Assembly (NCBI GenBank): GCA_003427395.1
Contig: BFEA01000121.1
Span: 2,670,884-2,702,489, forward strand
Reading direction: 5' to 3'
DNA from: Chara braunii
Lineage: Eukaryota > Streptophyta > Charophyceae > Charales > Characeae
Length of the DNA: 31,606 bases
The notes under the pieces were generated by a model. It was given only the letters and a program-made list of their open reading frames with translations, had not been told where the DNA came from and made no database searches. The translations under genes and the position numbers were made by a program. How positions within the stretch are numbered: position 1 is the stretch's first letter; each line of letters starts with the position of its first letter. This document shows, piece by piece, positions 1 through 10,748 of the stretch.

Positions 1-130
1 CTCTCTCTCTCTCTCCTTCTCCCTCTCCCCCTTTTCCCTCCTCTCTCCTCTAGACCCCTCTTCCCCCCCCCGCCTTTTTCTCTTTTGCCTTCTCTCTCTC
101 CCTCTCCCCCGTTCCCTCACTTGGCATATA
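1..130. repeat. CT-rich low-complexity tract
   Basis: Nearly pure pyrimidine sequence made of CT dinucleotides and C/T homopolymers. It is a simple repeat with no coding potential. Confidence 0.9.
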
Positions 131-2200
131 ATTAACCCTTCTCCCCTCACTTGGAAACATCACCAGGGTACGGACGGTAAACGAAGTCAGACTTTACTTA
201 GTGGAGAAAGAGGGCAAGGGGAGGATAGCCAGTCCCTTGTGCCACTAAGGAGGCAAAAGAGAAAGGACATTTGAAAAAGTGGGAGAAAGGCGGAATCCGG
301 AAGAGAACATAAGTTGACAGTGAGGTCAATTTGACTCAACCATTTCCCTGACTGCATGATTATGAGAAGAGAATGGGCTGATTGAGCAACAAAAGGGAAC
401 AAAGAACGGCCAAAGTATTTGAAAAGATAGGCATGTGGGAAGGGCTATGTGTTGACCCCCAACGGGGGATTGTATGGATCTTCTTGCTTGTGTGGGATTG
501 TGCAGGTAAGTGATGGCTAGAAATGTCTTGAGCGGGATAGGGGTAAGAGGAACCAGGCACCAAGAGGGAAAGGGAAGAGGGACAAAGGGGCTATGGGACC
601 CTTGACATAGAGTCAACCAATGGAAATGACTCTTGTGCTTGAAAACTTGGAGTGTGAATAAGAGTGCAATCGTACCAAGGAAAATGTGATGTTGTGTGTG
701 CATGCATATGAGGACCCCGAAAAGACTATTTGGCCTGCTTCAACAAAGAAGAAAGCAAATTGTGAGACCCGATGGATGCGTAGAGGCGATGGGGAGGACA
801 GCTCCGCCGCACCCCGATGAGGCCATATAGCCACAATGCTTAGGGAAATGGTGCGTGGCATAAGGATGACGCTTAGCCTACGCACAAAAGAAGAGAAATA
901 CTCAAAGAATCCTTGGACTGCCTGTGTATTGGAAGGAGCAATTGCATGAGAACACAACGAAGAATCAAAAAAAAAATCAGCGTTGCGGAACGACCAGCGA
1001 GACTACCATTCGGCGTGAGGGCTAAGCTACATCCGCAATGTTAAAGCTCTCTCGCGCGACGGCCCACCCCCATCAATCTCAAAGCACTAGGTGGGGGTGA
1101 CCTCGGGACGAACAGCCCGCGCCCTGAGCATGGGCGTGGGCGGGCCGAGCCAACTGGGACTCGCAGTGGGGTCGACTAAGGCTCGAAAGTCTACCGGGGT
1201 TTGGCCCTACAACGGGTTCACGGAGTTGTTGCTGGTATGACTGCGCAAGCTACCATTCGCTGTTTTTTTTGTTGTGAAGCGACTACGGTTGTGCTTGCTG
1301 TTGAAGTTCACTATTGCGACTATTCTGTTCGCTATGGTTATTGTGCATAGCTGGTCTGATAGCACCTCCCGGTGCGTTTGAACTCGCCATCTGCCTAAGT
1401 TGCACGGCCACAACTCTGCAAGAAAAGTGGAGTACGACGGTCGAGGAGGTTATTGTTGGAAATCGGAGAGTGATCAGGGAAACAACGGCTGATGTCTTGA
1501 CTTTGGTTGACCAAGCCGCTGTACGTTTCGGTCATCATTACAAGGCACTAGGCACATCATGGCATTGAGGTTTGCTGGGGTGATCAGACTGCAGTGGGGC
1601 TACTACTGCGATTTAAGGAGTTGTCAGAAGGTCAATATTGGATGGCTTGGCTTCAGATTGGTCAACTGAAGGGCGTTTGGCCATCATTGCGGGGCCCTCA
1701 GGCATATCAAGGAAGCAAGGCCCTCTCCTGCGAGTTGAGTTTGTCCCCCTCCTCTATCTCGAGAGTCTCAAACCCCTCCTTCTGCCCTTCTTAGTCCAAG
1801 TTTAATCCAGTTCTGAAAGGAAGGCGGCAGGTGGGATTGCAACCCATCGGACCTCAGCAAGACTCTGTATGGAGTCTGTCCATCCATTGCGGGAGCTCTA
1901 CCAGAACTCAGGAGAAGTTCTGGAGGTAGGGAACTAAGAGGTAACATTTTTTCTCCTTTATAAGCCCAGTTATAACCCCTACCTGTACGTCTTGCTATGG
2001 TTGACTGAGTATATTGCCTGCATTCCTACTTTGACTTTCAGTTTCACTTTCAGGACAAACCAGACTTAATCAAAAGAATGATTGTGCAAATTCAGTTTCA
2101 TTTTTTGTTATCTCACTGAAAGCAAGATTGTAAACAGGGGTTGCATCTGGGGGAAGGATGGGAGGAAGGTTGTATTGCTTGCGTTTGACTGGGTCAACTA
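131..2200. other. Stretch without a supportable gene
   Basis: No ORF longer than about 115 codons is present and no domain is recognisable on either strand. The part around 1040-1200 is locally GC-rich. A short minus-strand ATG ORF starts at 1390 and gives an N/Q-rich peptide of about 35 residues that begins MASSNAPGGA. It could be the start of a retroelement gag fragment, but this is only an impression. Around 500-515 there is a sequence that would fit both a splice acceptor and a donor, which is probably chance. Confidence 0.5.
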
Positions 2201-2213
2201 AGGGCTGGGAAAA

Positions 2214-2650
2214 TCTCCATAAGATTGGGGAACCCAGTGCTATGTTTATTTTTGATTGCCTGAAGGACCAGACAGGTTCCCATAAGATTGGGTTGTCCGG
2301 TTGCTTTGATTTGTGAGGGTTGCATGTGTTTGACTTTTAGGGACCAAACATTTTTCCATAAGATTGGATGGCTTGGTTGCCTTGCTTCTTTGGGTTCTTT
2401 TTATGTTTTATTAATTCTGAAGGAGAGTTGGGCACGTTCCATAAGATTGGATGACCCTAACTCGCTCTTGTTTTATTTTAAGGGGGAAATTCAGACAAAT
2501 GACTGGACAGGTTTCCATAACATTGGGTGGTCTGGTCTGGAGCCGTACACAAGTTGGAAGAAAAAGGGTTAAAAATTGTTTATATCTTATACTACTTACT
2601 TATGAACAGCCTAGTCAGACATTTTTCCATAAGATTGGATGGTCTAACTA
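2214..2650. repeat. Irregular repeat family, core CCATAAGATTGG
   Basis: Six copies of a roughly 30-bp word occur near 2214, 2279, 2353, 2436, 2512 and 2623, spaced about 65 to 111 bp apart. The consensus is close to GACA-GGTTTCCATAAGATTGG-ATGGTCTGG. The two ends of the word are partly inverted relative to each other (CCAGACA on the left, TGTCCGG or GGTCTGG on the right), so each unit could fold weakly. A seventh, more diverged copy sits near 3922-3952, beyond the TTCGG-rich block, which suggests that block was inserted into the array. The spacer sequences are not alike. Confidence 0.7.
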
Positions 2651-2859
2651 TAGCTTATCACCAACTGAAGAAAGTATGAATTAAGAATAAAAATTATGGT
2701 AAGAAGGGACAAGTTGAATCTTGATCTAAGATGACCGGTTCAGTCATATGTTGCCTTAAAAGACAAAGTGCAAATAATTATATATAACTTGGATACTTAA
2801 AAGGTCCAGGGCGACTAGGCTGACTAACCTAGTTATATGCCCAAAGAAGAGAAAAGTTG

Positions 2860-3910
2860 TAGTGCCCTGTGTTTGTGTAAATTTGTGTCGCATCGTGTTC
2901 GGGTTCAGTGACCGAACCCGAAAGTCCGGGACCGGTGACCGAACCCGAACATCTGGGACCCAACGCGAACGAATGTCGAAACTCTCCGAACGCGAACATA
3001 AAAAAAAAAAAAAAAAAACACGTTCTACAAAAAATCGAAAAAATATATAAGTGATGTAAAATAATAATACAAACAACTTTTGCCTTGGAGCTATGTTTAA
3101 ACTCGTAACCTGTGTAGCATCGCGCTCGGGCTCGGTGACCGAACCCGAACGCTCGGTACCGAGCCCGAACGTGGCCCAAAATAGACTGAGCCCGAACATT
3201 TTTATTTTTATTTATTTATATATTTATTTATTATATATATAGGGGTCGGGGGGCCCGGGGGGCATCACTCATCACTCCTAAACATACACACACACACACA
3301 CCATACACACGCACCCCCAGAGACCCCAAAGACACCCCACACACACCCCACACACCACATACACATGAGGACATGCTCGGCAGCCCCCTAATTTGCGCTC
3401 GGCCGAGCGTTCGAACACGTTCGGCCGAACATGTTGCCTGTGATACACAACCCGTAACCAAACTATATTTAAAAATTAAAAAACAAAAAATAAAGTTTTT
3501 TTTTTTTTTCTTTTTAATATGTTCGGCCCTAGGCTACCAGCCGGGCCGCCCGGGTCCCGGGTGGCCAGCCCGTGCGAGAACCAGGGAAGGTCCCAGCAAA
3601 AAAAACAAAAAAACAAAAAAATCCAAAAAATCCGAAAAAAAAACTATGTTATGCAGAAAAATAAACTGAACAACTTTTACCTTAGGATCACATCGAAATT
3701 CTTCACCAAATTTAAAATAAAAAATAAAATTTACAAATATTGTTTTATTTTTATTTTTTTTGGCCCGGCCGGGCAAGTGACCCCGGGCCACTCTGGTAGC
3801 CTAGGTTCGGCCGAACACGTTCGGGTGGCGTTCGGCCGAACAGCCCAACATGTTCGGACGTTCGGAAAAGCTCCGGACATGTTCAGTGTGCTACACAGGT
3901 GTAAATTTTA
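2860..3910. repeat. Block of TTCGG/CCGAA palindromic words with A-rich modules
   Basis: This stretch has many copies of CGAACCCGAAC, GTTCGGGTTC and the palindrome GTTCGGCCGAAC, separated by A-rich tracts. Two diverged copies of one module can be aligned at about 3020-3107 and 3615-3700. Each has poly-A, then a shared CAACTTTTRCCTT word. CCTGTGTAGCA-type words recur at about 2867, 3109 and, inverted, at 3885. A CA-rich microsatellite lies at 3284-3366. The small ORFs here are rich in runs of F, K and R and are repeat artefacts. It could be a non-autonomous transposon or a complex satellite. No clean terminal repeats were found. Confidence 0.55.
3284..3366. repeat. CA-rich microsatellite
   Basis: A run of CA dinucleotides broken by C-rich interruptions, within the TTCGG-rich block. 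Confidence 0.85.
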
Positions 3911-4219
3911 TGGTTAAGCTAGACAGGTTCTCATAAGATAAGGTAGTCTGGGCCTTATGTATAAGGGACAAATCAGTGAGAGACCACAAACTATTGTTTG
4001 ACCAGTTTGACTTAGGGATGGTGATACTACTTACCTTTGTGGTTTGGCCTTGCATGTGACTGAGTAAGATTACTACTTGGCCTGAGTTTCAGTTTGATAG
4101 GTAGTTGCTTCAGATGTTCGCCTTGTGCTAGAGTCATAGGAGTTAGTTGCAATTTCTGCATTTTCTTAGCTTAGTTTTTCTTACTTAGGTCAATTTCTGC
4201 ATTTTCTGGTATCTTTTAT

Positions 4220-4800
4220 TATACTTGGTCTTGTATAAATCTTGGTAAGTCACTTTCTGTACAGGAAACACTGCCGAAATTTTCACAAAACCAAGGAGTT
4301 GGTTAAATTTTGACTTTCAAAAACTTTGTTTGTCTAAATTATATATTTGACTTAGTAAAAATGTAGGAAGTTTACTTTTTTAAAGGGAATGCTGCCCAAA
4401 ATTTTGCTGCTTCAAGGAGTTAAACAAAGTTAAACTTTGGGAAGTCGAAGTTATTTTCTAGATTTTGGACTTAGCTTTGTATAAATATTAGAATAGCACT
4501 TTCTCTATGGGAAGCACTGCCGAGATTTCTACAAATCTAAGGGGTTAGTTGAACTTTGTCTTAAAGTCGAACTCAAGTCAGTCTTCTGAGTTTTTAACTG
4601 ACTTAGTATAAATCTGGGAAGTCTACCTTTCTGAAAGAGATGCTACCTAAGTTTTGACTAATTCAGGGAGTTAGACAAAATTTGACTTTTCAGGATTAGA
4701 GTTCGATTTTGTTTTTCGTATTTGAGTTATTATAAATTCTGAAAAGACATTTTTCCTACAGGAAGCGCTGCCGAACATTTTTTTAGTTTCGAGGAGCTAG
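4220..4800. repeat. Five diverged copies of a ~124-bp tandem repeat
   Basis: The anchor word GGAAGCACTGCCGA and its variants occur at 4264, 4385, 4509, 4636 and 4761, a period of 121 to 127 bp. Each unit runs in the same order: TATAAAT near a CTTTCT word, then the anchor, then AAGGAGTTR, then a TTTGACTTT stretch. The copies differ at many positions, so the array is old. No ORF spans a unit. Confidence 0.8.
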
Positions 4801-4815
4801 ATTATATTTTGACAA

Positions 4816-5784
4816 GTGATAATTTTGGCAATCCACTTTGTGCACTTGAGATCCTTGCCCAACCGATACACTGTTTTTCTCAAAGACCTAAGTTTGTATT
4901 TAGTTGATAACGTGAGACCACATAAAGACCACAATAAGTGTATAATACGACTCAGGCCCGCCAGGGGAGCCGCAAAGGAGTAGTAATGCAGACCCATGAG
5001 TTGGAGCCATTATGATAGGAACCCTTGAGCGCCCTGAACAGTATAGGGGAGATTCTGCCAAAGGTTTACCTTTTCTTTAGGCACTAACTTAGAGGTAGAC
5101 TCAGGCTTAGTTAAATATACTGATTTTTTGTGAAATCGTGACTATGAAGTTTATTCTCAATTTGGGCTCATAGATTTAGCTTGGGGATTGACTTGTCTTG
5201 TGTTATAGGTCCTCTTGAACGTTTAATTCAAAATCAGGACTAGATTCATCTTGATCCTACGAGGATCATCTTTTGTTATCACTGATAACAGGTCGGTTGT
5301 CGATTCGTCGGTCTACGACTCAACTTCAATACATCCTCGATACTCAACCTAAAAGGCTTTAGCCTTGGTGGTTTTTATTGTTTTATTAAGGTTTTCACCC
5401 AGACTTTTATTGAATGGTTATTTAACAATATTACTGAGTATTTAATTATGGAAGGTTGGACAAAGGATGGGGCTTGCATGGCTAAAATGAGGGGTATGAG
5501 TATAGAGATTGGTTGAAGTTGACTCCGCGTAGTGTGTGGACTTTTGGTTGACTGTTTGATGTGACTTCAGGTATGGTCTGTGGTTCAAATTTTTGGATTT
5601 GACTGTCTGCGATCACACACATATATATGATTATGAGGAGTCTCACTGTGATTATGAGAAGTGATCGTCTTATACTTATTCCCCCTTTACATATATACAT
5701 ATATATATATATATCTATGTTGAGTGTTCGCTTAGCCTGACGGGCCTACGCTTAAGGGTTTAATTAGGGTCGAGATTGGGAGAG
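4816..5784. other. Stretch without a supportable gene
   Basis: AT-rich sequence with no recognisable protein on either strand. An AT dinucleotide run lies at about 5690-5716. Nothing else stands out. Confidence 0.6.
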
Positions 5785-6300
5785 ATTTTTTTTTTTTTTA
5801 ATGAATGCTTCTTTAAGATTTCTTAGTTGGACGTTGGTCCTGGGCCTGAATTCGAGGTCCTTGTCCAGGACATCCTAGGTCCTAGACTGTGCATGGAAGG
5901 GATGGCCCCTCGGGCAGAGCCTATGTGCCCTGCCTACCGGGACACTCAGCCTAAAGGTCGAAGGTGCCGCGGAGGCCGCACGACTATTCCTTCAGTCGTG
6001 CAATATTGTGAAGGGACAAACTGTCACGATACTTCGATTCTGATACTTGAGTGTCATAAGCGATACTCGGATCCACGAGGGACCGCTTGATTATGGGCAC
6101 TACATAGTATGCCATCATTGCGACTGTTTGAGTATTCATGCATTGCTAGTCGATATCGGAAGGTCTTGCGCCCGCAGGGATTTACATTAGGTCTCGCGCG
6201 CGTTGCCTAACCGATTTTCTGCATCAGAAAGTTATGGGATAGCTACTAAGGGACTAGGAGTGTTGCCGCGTTGTTTGTCATGTGTCTTTCCGTATATGTG
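5785..6300 (+). repeat. Left arm of a long imperfect inverted repeat
   Basis: This arm matches the reverse complement of about 7700-8200. Landmarks in the same order in both arms are TTGGACGTT, the GCCTACC word, ACTTGAGTGTC, TACATAGTA followed by CCATCA, TCATG-AT-GCTAGTCG, and AAGGGAC-AGG. By eye the best stretches are about 65 to 75 percent identical, with small indels. The short ORF at 5827-6090 lies inside the arm and gives no recognisable protein. Confidence 0.65.
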
Positions 6301-6312
6301 CGTATGCGTGCG

Positions 6313-6333
6313 TTTTTTTTTTTTTTTTTTTTT
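6313..6333. repeat. Poly-T tract
   Basis: A run of about 21 T residues between the left inverted-repeat arm and the core. Confidence 0.9.
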
Positions 6334-6839
6334 CCTAGAGCGGTGTACGCATGGTGTGTGGGATGCGTCCTAGTCAACCGACGACGAGTCGCGCTTGGGA
6401 CCTAAGCCCCCCAAGACGTCGGTTCGCCTGCGGGTCAAATAGAGGCGAAAAGCCGTGCGTACCCAATGTGCTACAGTGTACGAGAAACGCCCTCGGCTAG
6501 TCCACCTCTGCGATTGCAATTGATTAACTTTCGTACTGTCGACTGGTAGCTCGGCAGGGATACACCCACCGAAGGGAAGTGACAGCTCTCGTAAGGTGGA
6601 GGTAAGTCATGCCTCGCGTAGGCCCTATCCTGTCGTAGGGGCTCGCGAGAGGTATGGCTGGTGCACTCGGCCGGAGCGGCTTGCGGAAGCTCCATGAATA
6701 TCGCTATGAGGAATAGACCAACTCCTGCGTGACGCGGCCGGGAGGGTCCCGCCCCTCTTTGTGCGGTGGCGGACCAATGCGCTCGACAACACGTATCGAA
6801 TGACCTCTCAGCAATACAATGTTCATGATCACGGGAGCC

Positions 6840-7660
6840 CTGTCGCTGACAAGTTCGGATCCCGATGAACTTTGAGGATCACGCTTTGTTCCGGGCATTA
6901 ACGAAATCTGCCATCAATTGAGCGTGGTTGACGCACGACCGTTGCTCGGACTGCAGAAGTAAGCATTGTCAGCACACGTGCGTGCCTTGTCGATTTACAG
7001 AATGGGGGTTTGGTGGGGAATGCATAAGGGTCTTGGAACCTTGGTCATTTTTGTGCTGCTGGTGTGGACAAGTTTTATGGTTCCCACACTATTATGGTCT
7101 TTCGCGTCAACCTCCTGCAAATTCGTGCTAATTTTTGTTGTTGTTCGTGCTTCAAAAGCTTGTAGTGCCAGCACACGAGCTCGCTTTGTCGCTGGAGTTA
7201 ATCGAGGTTTAGAGGGGGTCACTTGACTTGAAGTACCTCGAACCATGATTTTCATTTTCGCAACCAGACATGCACTTGCTGGTGACGGTAACCTCGGCCA
7301 TGGTCTTTTTTTTCTGCTGCAACCCGTCGATCTATAACGGTTTGCGACGCTGTTGTGGTCGGTTGTGTCCTTCGCCTGCGAAAACTCACTGGTTTCGAAG
7401 CTGCGCAGACTGCAGAGGCTTGCAACGCTAGCACACGACCTCGCCTTGGTAGTGGAGTTAATCGGGTTTTATAGGGGTCGCTTGAGGGTCATTCAACCAT
7501 GTTCTTTTTTATGTGCAACCACTCATAGCCTTGTATTTGTGATGACGCTTGTCCGACAGTCAATTCATTGCAATCGAGGAACGCCAGTTCGTCGTGGATT
7601 CTGTTTCCGACAAGTTCAGATACCGACGCACTTCTAGGATCCAGGAACGTCGGGCCGTTT
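6840..7660 (+). repeat. Core of imperfect direct repeats inside the inverted-repeat structure
   Basis: Two word families repeat. The AGCACACG-GCTCGC word occurs near 6968, 7169 and 7427, with a relative at about 8416; at 7169 and 7427 the match continues through a GGAGTTAATCG word. The second, GACAAGTTCGGAT-CCGA-G-ACTT, occurs near 6849 and 7607, with a relative at about 8305. The small ORFs across the region are in different frames and share no protein similarity, so I do not call genes. Confidence 0.5.
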
Positions 7661-7699
7661 CTGGGCTAGGATGCGTCTTCCTTGCCACGCGTCACACAA

Positions 7700-8200
7700 C
7701 ACCAAAAACATGGAATCGACATACTCACAATCGAAACAAGCCTGGTCCCTTGGGTGTCTGACCCGTAACCAAATGTCACGGAAATTTTAAGGGCGTTGCG
7801 AGCTAGACATCGTATAAATGTCGTGCGGACTTAGGCTTCCTCTTAACGACTAGCCATACATGAGTTCGCGAGCAGCCGTACTGATGGAGTACTATGTACT
7901 GCCCGTAGTCACGTGCCCTCGATGGTATCGAGGGTCCCGTTCGACACTCAAGTGTCGGTTGACACGCGCCTTGAGGGATTAACCTATCAATGCTAGACAA
8001 CCGCCAAGGCGGTTGAGGGACCTACCCTCTTTAGCAACCTACAGGGATGAGTGGTAGGCGGGTCATGGCTCTTTGTAGCAGTTGGGCTCCATCATTGGAG
8101 GTTTGTAAACAGGTCAAGGGGTTTGACTTTGACAGCTACTACGAAATTTAACGTCCAATTTAAAAAAGTATAAAAAGCAAAAGGTGAAAGGGGATCTCCA
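7700..8200 (-). repeat. Right arm of the long imperfect inverted repeat
   Basis: Reverse complement of the 5785-6300 arm, with the shared landmarks listed there. The minus-strand ORF at 7803-8000 lies wholly inside it and is not recognisable. A TATA-like motif near 8167 falls in the outer part of this arm. Confidence 0.65.
8167..8176 (+). promoter_or_regulatory. Possible TATA box
   Basis: GTATAAAAAGC lies about 0.6-0.8 kb upstream of the DUF7869-like reading frame. The position fits a promoter with a leading intron, but a single TATA-like word in AT-rich sequence is weak evidence. Confidence 0.22.
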
Positions 8201-8460
8201 TTTTCTATCGATGCAATTTTTGTCGCCCAAGTCGAGGCATGAAATATTTGGATGCCCTTCGACGCAGACAATTAATGCAGTCGAAGGATTCCGATCTCTG
8301 GCAAGTTTGGATGTCGGCGCACTTCGCATGTCGTGGTTTGCAAGATCGTTCGTGCCACCCGTCTGCAAATTCTCACCTTCCTTTTACGACAAATCGGTTG
8401 CAGGAAATCGCATTGCAAACACACGGGCTCGCCATGTTCAAATGCCGCATCGGGGATCTT

Positions 8461-8507
8461 GGGGGGGGCAGCGGGGGTGGGGGGGAGGAGGGGGGGGGGG
8501 GGGGGGG
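8461..8507 (+). repeat. Poly-G tract
   Basis: A 47-bp G run with a few interruptions. It could form a G-quadruplex on the plus strand. It lies shortly upstream of the possible splice acceptor at 8562. Confidence 0.9.
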
Positions 8508-8539
8508 TCAAAGACGCATATTCTTAGTATTCGTTCTTA

Positions 8540-8562
8540 CACTTTGCTCTGCTGTTTTGCAG
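8540..8562 (+). promoter_or_regulatory. Possible 3' splice acceptor
   Basis: A pyrimidine-rich stretch ends in TGCTGTTTTGCAG followed by GGTGTGG, a good match to a plant 3' splice site. If used, it would end a leading intron upstream of the DUF7869-like gene. No matching donor was fixed. Confidence 0.3.
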
Positions 8563-8744
8563 GGTGTGGAGATAAATTTAAATTGCCCGTTCACTCCACA
8601 CTGGAGAGTTCGATCGATTTTCCTAACGGGAACCTCGTCCACGACACCAACGGCTACATGACGGCGGAAAGGACAGTTCAACGAACGACCGCATGAACCA
8701 GGCTATGGACACCAAACACGCCATCGACTTGCATTTTCACCTAG

Positions 8745-9474
8745 AAAACCTCGAGTTCGCCCCAAAGAGCTCTTCTAACAGTTCGCCACTCCAACAGTCC
8801 AATTCTGTGTTTCCCAGAAAATGGAAGTCTCGCTTTTCGTGAGAGCTTTGGGGGTTGCATCCATTTGCCTAGGGGTTTAGTGACACCGTCCGCTGGCGAA
8901 GAGTCGTATGCCTCCCAAAATGAGTTCCACGTTTCTGGTGAGGTGCACCCCGCAACTTCGGTGGACAATTGTCGTGTGCCGATGACGGCTCCTTTCACAA
9001 CCTCTGATGCCGAGAGTGAAAAGTTGGTGGTCACTGATTACTCGTCTGGACAACAATCATTTTCCAGTGCGTCGTTACAACAAGCTAGCTACAGTGGTAC
9101 AAAGTTGGTTGCCACCGACTACTCTTTGGAGGAATTGTCCATGACACGGGCGACTCCAACGCAAGTGCAATCTCATGATGTGATTGTTGTTAAGAGCCAG
9201 TCTAGGCCAGAAGCGTCTACCAGGAGCGATAAAAAAAAAATGGCATTACTACAAATTTTGCCTGCACCTCTGCCAAGGGAGAAAAGACCGTATAGGATGG
9301 CTAATAGAAATGTTAGGAAGATAGAGCAGTACAAAAGAGCAAAACACATGTTGTCCGAAAATAAATTGTTCATGGCACGTGGTATGGCATGTTGCAAGGC
9401 TCGTTGTTGTTACAACGTGTCGCCGGAGGAAGTCCGAAAGGTTAGACAAGGATTGTACAGTAAGAGTCCGGAAG
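8745..9474 (+). pseudogene. DUF7869-family gene, 5' coding segment (interrupted)
   Basis: The frame is open from 8745 up to the insertion at 9475. The first ATG in frame is at 8982 (MTAPFTTSDAES), so the true start is either there or in an upstream exon. The segment has an imperfect internal repeat, KLVVTDYSSGQQS and KLVATDYSLEELS, then a basic stretch (REKRPYRMANRNVRKIEQYKRAKHM). A cysteine cluster CCKARCC is encoded at 9390-9410, followed by SPEEVRKVRQGLYSKSPEE. A basic stretch, a Cys cluster and then a helical E/R-rich stretch is the N-terminal layout I know from DUF7869 proteins. After SPEE the frame enters the transposon-like insertion and stops in it. The true continuation starts at 10749. 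The function of the family is unknown. Confidence 0.6.
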
Positions 9475-9613
9475 AGCTACGTGACACCCACGGCCTACGC
9501 CGCGGGCAATTCGGCCGCGGCCGCGGCCAATGAGGCTCTATCCTCAACCTGGTTTTTCAATATTTTTTAAATACCTCTAAACATATGTTAAAAAAAATAT
9601 ATATATATATATA

Positions 9614-9643
9614 AGGTTGTAGGGCTTTCAAAATCCTACAATC
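9614..9643. repeat. Small inverted repeat
   Basis: GGTTGTAGG is followed after an 11-base loop by CCTACAATCC, giving a stem of about 8 bp inside the TIR element. Confidence 0.5.
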
Positions 9644-9913
9644 CTGTATTTTTTATTTTGGAATCCGACCTCGTCTAAGATTTAAAAAAAATGAAAAACG
9701 ATAATTGATTTAAACAAACTATTAAAAAAAAATAAAAAGCAGAGCAGAATTTTTTTATTGTCATTTTTTACCATGAGGGACATGGTCGCTCAATTGTCCT
9801 GTATTTTTTGAGAAATATTTTTCGGGTTTGTGTCGGAAAATTGGGTGTTAAAAAAAAAAAAAGATGCAAAAATTGAAAACAAATAAAGAAAAAAAGAGGT
9901 CAGGCTGGGGTTC

Positions 9914-9932
9914 GTGTGTGTGTGTGTGTTGG

Positions 9933-9988
<56 letters not shown>
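9914..9988. repeat. TG then GA microsatellite
   Basis: A TG run (9914-9951) passes directly into a GA run (9952-9988). The same TG-then-GA order recurs at 10156-10249 on the other side of the hairpin. Confidence 0.95.
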
Positions 9989-10474
<486 letters not shown>

Positions 10475-10491
10475 ACACTATCAATTAATCA

Positions 10492-10492
<1 letters not shown>

Positions 10493-10520
<28 letters not shown>
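10493..10520. repeat. AT dinucleotide run
   Basis: About 13 AT units at the end of the microsatellite core of the TIR element. Confidence 0.95.
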
Positions 10521-10522
<2 letters not shown>

Positions 10523-10748
10523 TGTTCTCACATACCAAAAAAACAACCCCTCGAATTTTTTTATTTTTTATTTTAACAAGGCCATAGAGGCCGACGTGCG
10601 ACGGCCGGACGCGAGCGCCGTTTTCCCGCGCGCGCCCCCATCTGGGTCCGGGACGGCCGAGCGGAAACTCGGTCGAGGCGGGCTCGCGGTCGGTCTCCTC
10701 GGCCACGGCCGAGGCCGCAGGATCCACGACTTGGGGTGTCACGTAGCT

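Noticed and set aside
2756-3199. Minus-strand ORFs of 116-147 codons
   Set aside because: They arise from the TTCGG/CCGAA words and poly-T runs, giving F-rich and R-rich low-complexity peptides.
8741-9034. 97-codon minus-strand ORF
   Set aside because: It overlaps the DUF7869 5' segment antisense and has no recognisable domain.
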